From an uncultured Prevotellaceae bacterium (lineage in GTDB: Bacteria; Bacteroidota; Bacteroidia; Bacteroidales; Muribaculaceae), in assembly GCA_945983195.1 (NCBI GenBank), contig CAMFSS010000137.1, positions 1-6,200 on the forward strand: 6,200 nt of DNA. Reading direction: 5' to 3'. Shown here piece by piece: positions 1 through 5,552 of the stretch. Every line of letters starts with the position of its first letter. The first letter of the stretch is position 1. Below the pieces are notes generated by a model, which ran no database searches, was not told the DNA's origin, and saw nothing but the letters and a program-made list of their open reading frames with translations. The translations under genes were made by a program, and so were the position numbers.

Positions 1-1296
1 CTCACTAAGCTGCGACAGGGTGAGAAGCGAATCTTGCAGCTTCACATTCTGTGCGTACACGGCAAGCTCGTCGAGCACGTCGGAGCGACGCTTCAGCAGC
101 TTGTAGTTGGGATAGTCTTCAGTGATAAGCGGCACTGCCTCGGCATAGCACGGCTGTGCGTCGGCATAGTTGTGCTGCGCGAAGTAGATTCCGCCCAATG
201 TGAGCTGGCTTATGGCCTTGTCAACGCCGTTGCGTGAGCTCTTCTGAGCAGCAAGCACATAGTTCGATATGGCATTGGCAGTGTCGCGGCGCGAGAGATA
301 TAGGTTGCCTATGGCATAGTAAATCTGGTCGAGATAATCCTTGTTGCGGTCGAAGCGCGTCATCTTCTTGAGTGAGCGCACCTCGCCGTTGATGTTGTCG
401 CCGGCAAACACCGCACTCTGCTTGATGCGGGCATTGAAGCGCGTACGATAGGTGGTACCTGTAGCTCCTGCCACGCTGTTGAAGGCGCGGTAGGCCTCGG
501 CATTGTTGCCGGTTTCGGCATAGAGCTGTCCGAGGAGGAAGCGCAAGCGCACCTTTTGCGCACCTTTGCTCCCCTTCACGGCATTTGCCAAGTAGGGAAT
601 GGCTATGGAGTCGCGGCGGCTCTTGATGTAGAAATTGGCTGCTGTGAGGTCGTATTGCGAGCGCAGCGACTTCTTGGATATGCTGTCGCGCTTGATGCGC
701 GTAAACACATTGTCGGCTTCAGTGAGCCACCCCATGGCGCAATAGCTGCGCACCTCCCACAGTTGTGATTCGGTGACCACATTGGGCAGCCACTTGAAGT
801 GGCTGGCAGTGTAGCGGAATGTGGCGGCAGCACTTGCAAAGTCACCCTTCATGTACTGAGCCTTGCCCATCATGAGCCAGGCATTGTGGAGGAAGGGGTT
901 ATACTCATCGCGCTTCATCCACTCCTTGTATTTGGGGTCGCGCGACTTGCGGGCATTCTTCTTGGGCCGCTTCTTTATGGAGTGAAGCTGTATGGCCTTC
1001 TGCATCTTCTCGATGGTGCGGTCGAAGCTGCCTTTGGGCTTCGTAGCCTTGTCAATTGCATGTGCCTCGGCAGGGTGAATCAGCACGCGACGCGAATAGT
1101 CGTCATCATATTCGGTCTCCATGGCATGGAGCTGCTCTATGTAGTTGGTCTCGCCGTTGTAGTACACGTTGTAGCGCGTATTGAATGCCTGCCAGAAACG
1201 CGACATGGCAGTATTCTTCTTGGTGCTGCACGATGGCAGCAACACTAAGAGTGCCGCGAGGGCGGCTATGACGATATGTTGGCGTCGGCTTTTCAA
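1..1296 (-). CDS. porW: PorW/SprE-like TPR lipoprotein, N-terminal part (runs off left edge)
   Basis: The open frame covers 432 codons from a TTG at 1296 to the window edge, with no stop. The N-terminus is a lipoprotein signal: a basic start (MKSRRQ), a hydrophobic stretch at residues 8-20 and a lipobox LPSC with Cys23, followed by STKKNT. After this come RFWQAFNTRYNVYYNG (residues 33-48), a very basic segment (about 107-129) and EYNPFLHNAWLMMGKAQY (131-148). I recognise this arrangement from PorW/SprE. The rest is helical, with TPR-like units around 140-165, 250-275 and 320-385. PorW/SprE is a periplasmic lipoprotein of the type IX secretion system that links the trans-envelope machinery to the outer-membrane translocon; whether this organism secretes by that route cannot be seen here. 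Family members are about twice this length, so roughly half is present. An in-frame TGA lies ten codons upstream of the TTG, and the next ATG (codon 31) would lose the signal peptide. The gene follows the metal permease after 80 bp and has no clear promoter of its own. Confidence 0.85.
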   Translation of the reverse strand, partial: MKSRRQHIVIAALAALLVLLPSCSTKKNTAMSRFWQAFNTRYNVYYNGETNYIEQLHAMETEYDDDYSRRVLIHPAEAHAIDKATKPKGSFDRTIEKMQKAIQLHSIKKRPKKNARKSRDPKYKEWMKRDEYNPFLHNAWLMMGKAQYMKGDFASAAATFRYTASHFKWLPNVVTESQLWEVRSYCAMGWLTEADNVFTRIKRDSISKKSLRSQYDLTAANFYIKSRRDSIAIPYLANAVKGSKGAQKVRLRFLLGQLYAETGNNAEAYRAFNSVAGATGTTYRTRFNARIKQSAVFAGDNINGEVRSLKKMTRFDRNKDYLDQIYYAIGNLYLSRRDTANAISNYVLAAQKSSRNGVDKAISQLTLGGIYFAQHNYADAQPCYAEAVPLITEDYPNYKLLKRRSDVLDELAVYAQNVKLQDSLLTLSQLSE

Positions 1297-1376
1297 GTGT
1301 TGTGCGTAATCTTTTTTGTCAATTCAACGAGGCTTGCGAGCCATTGCTCATGGCGTTGCGGCAGGCACACAGCCTA

Positions 1377-2204
1377 TCAATATACTAACGGCGATTTATG
1401 CTTTTTATTGCCAATGACACGAGCCACGGCGTATGCCATGACAAGCATTATCACTATGGTCGACGAGGCCGGCACATTAAGCACATACGAGAACACAAGT
1501 CCGGCAACCGAACACAGCACGCTTGCCACAACCGAAATGAGTGCCATAGGGCGGAAATTGCGCGTGAAATTCTCGGCAATCATTTGCGGCATGGTGAACA
1601 GCGAGAGCAGCAGCATAATGCCTATGAGGCGTATGGTGAGCACTATGCAAAGTGCCGTAAGCACCGTCATCACACAATTGACGGCAGCGACGGGCAGATT
1701 CATGGTGCGAGCAAAGTCGGGGTCGAAAGCACATGCTATGATGGTGCGGTAGAAGAGCACGAAAAACGCGAGCAGCACCACCAGGAATGTGGCAAAAGCC
1801 ACTATGTCGCCCATTGTAATAGTGAGGATATTGCCGAAAAGGAACGAATTGAGTTCGGGTACATATCCCGGCGTGAGGAAGATGAAGAGCGTGCCGAGTG
1901 CCATTCCGAGTGCCCATATCACGGCTATTGCCGAGTCCTGGCGCACGTGTTGACGCGTCGAAAGCCACTCCACACCGAGCGACGATGCCACAGCAAACAC
2001 GCTTGCCATCACTATGGGGCTCATTCCGAGGAAATAGCCAAGCCCGAGTCCACCAAAGCAGGCGTGCGTCACGCCACCGGCGATAAACACCATGCGCCTG
2101 GTGACGATATATGTGCCGATAATGGCAGCCGCCATTCCGGCTATGAGCACCCCGATGAGTGCATTCTGGAAAAATCCGTATCCAAGTATGTCAAGCATAG
2201 TCAA
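1377..2204 (-). CDS. Metal ABC transporter permease, ABC-3 (ZnuB/MntB-like) family
   Basis: This 275-residue, very hydrophobic protein has about eight predicted membrane segments, the usual size for inner-membrane permeases that import zinc, manganese or iron. Family hallmarks are GTYIVTRRMVFIAGG followed by THACFGGLGLG (residues 30-56), RQDSAIAVIWALGMALG (88-104), LFGNILTIT (122-130), a cytoplasmic AFDPDFA coupling loop (159-165) and IRLIGIMLLLSLFTMPQMIA (191-210). Zinc is the commonest substrate of this family but sequence alone does not fix the metal. No cognate ATPase or binding protein is adjacent on this strand; the importer operon on the other side of the promoter belongs to the unrelated FecCD class. 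A second ATG two codons in (2198) is an equally good start and would give an N-terminus MLDILGYGFF, closer to what I remember of Bacteroides relatives. An exact -7 box lies 20 bp upstream, so the leader is very short. The downstream PorW-like gene is probably co-transcribed. Confidence 0.9.
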   Translation of the reverse strand: MTMLDILGYGFFQNALIGVLIAGMAAAIIGTYIVTRRMVFIAGGVTHACFGGLGLGYFLGMSPIVMASVFAVASSLGVEWLSTRQHVRQDSAIAVIWALGMALGTLFIFLTPGYVPELNSFLFGNILTITMGDIVAFATFLVVLLAFFVLFYRTIIACAFDPDFARTMNLPVAAVNCVMTVLTALCIVLTIRLIGIMLLLSLFTMPQMIAENFTRNFRPMALISVVASVLCSVAGLVFSYVLNVPASSTIVIMLVMAYAVARVIGNKKHKSPLVY

Positions 2205-2223
2205 AAACCGACTTTTTAGTCCA

Positions 2224-2231
2224 CAAAGTTA
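2224..2231 (-). promoter_or_regulatory. Bacteroidota -7 promoter box for the ABC-3 permease
   Basis: Read on the minus strand this is TAACTTTG, an exact match to the TAnnTTTG element used by the Bacteroidota primary sigma factor. Transcription would begin around 2217-2219, leaving a leader of roughly 15 bases before the permease start at 2204. I see no good -33 TTTG at the expected distance, which lies inside the inverted repeat. Assignment rests on sequence match and position only. Confidence 0.65.
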
Positions 2232-2264
2232 CGCATAATCCGCGAAATAATCGAGATTATGTGT
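2231..2264. promoter_or_regulatory. Putative operator: inverted repeat between divergent promoters
   Basis: Two 10-bp arms, ACGCATAATC (2231-2240) and GATTATGTGT (2255-2264), pair with one mismatch around a 14-bp spacer. A third copy of the half-site, ATAATC at 2247-2252, forms a tight palindrome ATAATC-GA-GATTAT with the right arm (2247-2260) and a 12-bp direct repeat with the left arm. The element abuts both outward-facing -7 boxes and covers both predicted -33 positions, so a bound dimer could control both directions. Such AT-rich half-sites resemble those of Fur-family metal regulators, and genes for a metal permease and an iron/cofactor-type importer flank it. The regulator's identity is inference; a short palindrome in AT-rich DNA can arise by chance. 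Confidence 0.5.
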
Positions 2265-2271
2265 ATTTTTG
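2264..2271 (+). promoter_or_regulatory. Bacteroidota -7 promoter box for the ABC importer operon
   Basis: TATTTTTG matches TAnnTTTG exactly. Transcription would start near 2277-2279, about 24 bases before the ATG at 2302. That is too short for a riboswitch or attenuator. The expected -33 TTTG is missing around 2240-2245, so the promoter may be weak or dependent on a regulator. This is the only good candidate promoter for the plus-strand operon in the window. Confidence 0.65.
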
Positions 2272-2301
2272 CAGTGCGAATGTGAAATTTATCGACACGA
2301 A

Positions 2302-3426
2302 ATGAAACATTTATTGAAAATATTCTTCTGTTTTGCCGTGACTGTGGCTGCAATGGCTTGCGGCAACTCAAGCAATGCAGCCAACGGTGCGGAAACCGAC
2401 TCGGTGATTACCGCGGCTAAAGGCATTGCCATTACGCGCTGCGACGGCTACACGGTGGTGCGCATTGCCAATCCATGGCAGGAGGGGCAATTGCTGCAAA
2501 CCTATGTGCTTGTGCCCCGTGGCAAAGATATGCCCGAAAGTGTTCCTGAAGGAACGGTGGTGCGAGTGCCTCTGGAGCGTGCAGTGGTCTACTCGTCGGT
2601 ACACGCCGGCGTGATGAAGGAGCTGGGCTGCTTCGATGCTGTGCGCGGTGTGTGCGATGCTCAATACTACACCATGCCCGAAGTGCGGCAAGGGATTGCC
2701 GACGGCTCGATTGCCGATATCGGCAACAGTCTTTCGCCAACAATCGAGCGGCTTGTGGCTATGAAGCCCGATGCCATCATCTTGTCGCCTTTCCAGAATG
2801 CCGGTTACGGCGTTCTCACCAATCTTGGCGTGCCTATCATCGAGTGCGCCGACTATATGGAGCACTCTCCGATGGGTCGTGCCGAGTGGATTAAGCTGTT
2901 TGGCGAGCTGCTTTGCAAGCGCGAGCTTGCCGACAGCATCTACCTTGCTACCGCAGAGCGATACTCCAAGCTGTGCGAACTCACAGCCAATGTGCAGAAG
3001 CGGCCTAAAGTGATTTCGGAAACAGTCACGTCGGGTGTGTGGTATGTGCCGGGTGGCGACAGCTACATGGCGCACCTTTTCACCGATGCTGGAGCATTCT
3101 ACCCCTGGAGCGACAACTCCAGTGCCGGCTCGCTGTCGCTCGACTTCTCGCAAGTGCTCGACAAGGCGCAAGATGCCGACTACTGGCTCATAAAGCCCGG
3201 CAGCACTCTATCCTACTCCGACTTTGAGGCGCAGAATCCGCTGAACGCGAAATTCCGCGCTTTCAGCGAGCGGCATATCTACCAGTGCAACACTGCCGAG
3301 ACTTCACTTTTCACCGATTTCCCTTTCCACCCCGATGTGCTGCTCAGCGACTTTGTGGCAATCTTCCACCCTGAGCTGCTTCCGGGATATTCCACGAAAT
3401 ACTACAAGCCATTGATTGAAAAATAG
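2302..3426 (+). CDS. ABC importer substrate-binding lipoprotein (BtuF/FecB-like, COG0614 type)
   Basis: This 374-residue protein binds the ligand for the importer encoded downstream and is predicted to be anchored by lipid in the periplasm. The N-terminus MKHLLKIFFCFAVTVAAMAC is a lipoprotein signal with lipobox AMAC and Cys20. A BtuF/FecB-type core follows: VVYSSVHAGVMKELG (residues 96-109) opens the N-lobe, SPTIERLVAMKPDAIILSPF (145-164) is the characteristic segment after the first binding strand, then VPIIECADYMEHSPMGRAEW (177-196), VWYVPGGDSYMAHLFTDAG (246-264) and a C-terminal HPDVLLSDFVAIFHPEL (343-359). Glu149 sits where BtuF has its N-lobe Glu that docks on the permease; the matching C-lobe position appears to be Ser283. 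The ligand could be a ferric siderophore, heme or a corrinoid. An upstream in-frame TTG (2269) lies inside the promoter box and would spoil the signal peptide, so the ATG is preferred. There is no Shine-Dalgarno sequence. The permease gene starts 4 bp downstream. Confidence 0.9.
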   Translation: MKHLLKIFFCFAVTVAAMACGNSSNAANGAETDSVITAAKGIAITRCDGYTVVRIANPWQEGQLLQTYVLVPRGKDMPESVPEGTVVRVPLERAVVYSSVHAGVMKELGCFDAVRGVCDAQYYTMPEVRQGIADGSIADIGNSLSPTIERLVAMKPDAIILSPFQNAGYGVLTNLGVPIIECADYMEHSPMGRAEWIKLFGELLCKRELADSIYLATAERYSKLCELTANVQKRPKVISETVTSGVWYVPGGDSYMAHLFTDAGAFYPWSDNSSAGSLSLDFSQVLDKAQDADYWLIKPGSTLSYSDFEAQNPLNAKFRAFSERHIYQCNTAETSLFTDFPFHPDVLLSDFVAIFHPELLPGYSTKYYKPLIEK

Positions 3427-3430
3427 CACC

Positions 3431-4495
3431 ATGACGCAATCCATCACGACATCACACTCAGGCAAACGCCGATTTGCAGTGGCTATGTGGCTGCTCGTGG
3501 CTGCATTGTTGCTGCTGGCTGCCGGCAATCTGCTCATCGGTGCAGTTGATATTCCTGCCGCTGAGGTGTTGGGGATTCTTGCCGGACACGAAAGCGAAAA
3601 CTACGCCTGGCAGATAATCGTCACGCAGACGCGCCTGCCGATGATTGTCACGGCAGCCCTCGCCGGAGCGGCTCTCGCCGTGAGCGGCCTGCTGCTACAG
3701 ACGGTGTTCAACAATCCGCTTGCCGACCCGTCGATACTCGGCGTGTCGACCGGATCGGGGCTTGGCGTAGCCATTGTGATGCTCGCTTTCGGCGGAAGCA
3801 TAGGCACGGTGTTTGGCACCACTTTTGGCGGATATGTTAGCATTCTGCTTGGAGCGATGCTCGGAGCGGCTGTAGTGCTCATTGCGCTGCTCATGTTCTC
3901 CATGGTGGTGAAAGGTGCCACGATGCTGCTTATCATAGGCATTATGGTGAGCTATCTGGCATCGAGTGCAATATCGTTTCTCAATTTCTTCTCCACCGAG
4001 TCGGGGGTGCACAGCTATGTGATTTGGGGTCTTGGCAACTTCTCAGGCGTAACAGCCCGGCAATTGCCACTTATGGCTGTGCCGCTTCTGGCGGCTCTCG
4101 CGTGGGCTGCCCTCATGGTGAAACCGCTCAATGCCATGCTGCTCGGCTCACGCTACGCCGAAAACCTCGGTGTGAACCTGCGCCGTGTGCGAAATGAGCT
4201 GCTAATCATCACCGGCGTGCTCACGGCTGTAGTGACGGCTTTTTGCGGACCTATCGGTTTCATCGGGCTGGTGGTGCCGCACATCGCACGCCTGCTGCTG
4301 CGCACAAGCAACCACAACCGCCTCATTCCAGCCACTGTGCTTGCAGGCATGGTAGTGGCTCTGCTGTGCAATCTCATAAGCGTGCTGCCCACTTCGGTGG
4401 GGGTTATGCCAATCAATGCAATAACTCCAGTTATCGGCGTGCCGATAATCATCTACATAATACTTAACCGCAAACGCATTTTCTATTTCAACTGA
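3431..4495 (+). CDS. FecCD/BtuC-family ABC transporter permease
   Basis: This 354-residue inner-membrane protein should form the homodimeric channel of a type II importer for iron chelates, heme or vitamin B12. About ten membrane helices are expected. Family motifs are present in order: TRLP (residues 67-70), LAVSGLLLQTVFNNPLADP (82-100) followed by ILGVSTGSGLG (102-112), VIWGLGNFSG (197-206), the LGVNLRRVR segment (246-254) that precedes the ATPase-facing region, GPIGFIGLVVPHIARLLL (273-290) and the final PINAITPVIGVPIIIYII (327-344). The usual G-D-H-R after the PH..R motif reads SNHNR here. Length is normal for the family. The ATG at 3431 is chosen because it lies 4 bp after the stop of the binding-protein gene; an in-frame TTG at 3416 would overlap that gene and add only five residues. 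The close spacing suggests translational coupling. The ATPase gene follows after 8 bp. Confidence 0.93.
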   Translation: MTQSITTSHSGKRRFAVAMWLLVAALLLLAAGNLLIGAVDIPAAEVLGILAGHESENYAWQIIVTQTRLPMIVTAALAGAALAVSGLLLQTVFNNPLADPSILGVSTGSGLGVAIVMLAFGGSIGTVFGTTFGGYVSILLGAMLGAAVVLIALLMFSMVVKGATMLLIIGIMVSYLASSAISFLNFFSTESGVHSYVIWGLGNFSGVTARQLPLMAVPLLAALAWAALMVKPLNAMLLGSRYAENLGVNLRRVRNELLIITGVLTAVVTAFCGPIGFIGLVVPHIARLLLRTSNHNRLIPATVLAGMVVALLCNLISVLPTSVGVMPINAITPVIGVPIIIYIILNRKRIFYFN

Positions 4496-4503
4496 GAGCT
4501 ACG

Positions 4504-5532
4504 ATGAAGCCGATAATCACCACACACAATCTCGCCACAGGCTATCGCCACGGAGGCTCCACCACCATGGTGATGAGCCGAATTGACATTGCCCTGCAAC
4601 GTGGCAGGCTCACCGCACTGCTCGGACAGAATGGAATAGGCAAATCGACGCTGCTGCGCACCATTGCAGGCTCACAAGCCCCGATTGAGGGCGAAGTGCT
4701 GCTCGACGGCCGCCCGATTGCCGAAATCAGCCGCCACGAGCTGTCGAAGCTGCTATCGCTTGTGTTTACCGACCGTACTATGGCTGGAGGACTCACCGTT
4801 CGTGAGCTTGTGTCGCTCGGACGTCAGCCGCACACGGGCTTTTTCGGCCGTCTCGACCGGCACGACCGCCAAGTGGTGCAGCAAGCGGTGGAAAGCGTGG
4901 GTGTGGCGCACAAAATCGACTCGTTTGTTGCTGAACTGAGCGACGGCGAGCGGCAGAAGGTGATGATTGCCAAAGCTCTGGCGCAGGAAACTCCGCTAAT
5001 AATTCTCGACGAGCCTACGGCTTTCCTTGATGTGGCAAGCCGAATCGACACTATGCAACTGCTGTGCAGACTCGCACACTCCACAGGCAAGGCTATCCTG
5101 CTCTCTACGCACGATGTGTCGCAGGCACTGCTTCTTGCCGATGAGCTGTGGGTGGTTGCCGACGACCATTCGCTACATTGCGGCACAACCGAAGACGTGG
5201 TGCTCTCGGGTGCGATGCAGGCAATGTTCTCAAGCGAAAAGGTGCGTTTCAATATGCTAAAGGGCGACTATGAGGTCGATGTGCCTCTGCGCGGCAAGGC
5301 GGTGCTTCGATGCACCGATGCCGAGCTTGGCTATTGGCTCAGCAACGCACTGCGGCGCAACGGCGTGGCAATCGTTCACAATTCAGGCAGCACCGGCGGC
5401 GTTCTGCCCGAAATCGAAGCCAAATCGCCCGTCGACATCACCGTGTGCGGCACAAAAGCCTCATCGGTGGCACAAATGATAACGCTACTCGACGAAATTC
5501 TTCGTGACTCGCTCCACTCTTCTTTAACTTGA
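4504..5532 (+). CDS. FecE/BtuD-like ABC transporter ATPase with C-terminal extension
   Basis: This 342-residue cytoplasmic ATPase should power the importer made by the two genes before it. It shows an A-loop tyrosine (Tyr14), Walker A GQNGIGKST (41-49), signature LSDGERQK (145-152), Walker B LIILDEP with catalytic Glu170, a D-loop at 173-176 and the switch His203 in STHD. The Q-loop is unusual: in the segment SLVFTDR (85-91), Asp90 stands where FecE and BtuD have Gln. The following TVRELVSLGRQPHTGFFGRL (98-117) is typical of the FecE group. Standard members end near residue 255; here about 85 extra residues follow, from roughly 257, with predicted alternating strands and helices and Cys270 and Cys315. 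I do not recognise this domain, though I recall similar tails in other Bacteroidales homologues. The start has a weak purine-rich GAGAG upstream. The next gene begins 20 bp after the stop. Confidence 0.92.
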   Translation: MKPIITTHNLATGYRHGGSTTMVMSRIDIALQRGRLTALLGQNGIGKSTLLRTIAGSQAPIEGEVLLDGRPIAEISRHELSKLLSLVFTDRTMAGGLTVRELVSLGRQPHTGFFGRLDRHDRQVVQQAVESVGVAHKIDSFVAELSDGERQKVMIAKALAQETPLIILDEPTAFLDVASRIDTMQLLCRLAHSTGKAILLSTHDVSQALLLADELWVVADDHSLHCGTTEDVVLSGAMQAMFSSEKVRFNMLKGDYEVDVPLRGKAVLRCTDAELGYWLSNALRRNGVAIVHNSGSTGGVLPEIEAKSPVDITVCGTKASSVAQMITLLDEILRDSLHSSLT

Positions 5533-5552
5533 CCCTTCAACTATCAACAATT

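Noticed and set aside
799..1248. A 149-codon plus-strand open frame with many hydrophobic residues, considered as a small membrane protein
   Set aside because: It is antisense to the PorW-like coding sequence, which has a lipobox, family motifs and 432 uninterrupted codons. The plus-strand frame has no recognisable motif.
1340..1354. Small hairpin GCCAT-N5-ATGGC between the permease and PorW-like genes, considered as a terminator
   Set aside because: The stem has only five pairs and no T-run follows directly on the minus strand, so transcription probably continues into the PorW-like gene.
1398..2219. A 273-codon plus-strand open frame opposite the ABC-3 permease gene
   Set aside because: The translation is rich in His, Glu and Arg with no recognisable domain, and it lies fully antisense to a convincing membrane transporter. 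It is an antisense shadow of GC-rich codon use.
2368..3171. A 267-codon minus-strand open frame opposite the substrate-binding protein gene
   Set aside because: It has no family motifs, is full of His and Arg, and the plus-strand frame is a clear binding lipoprotein with a signal peptide.
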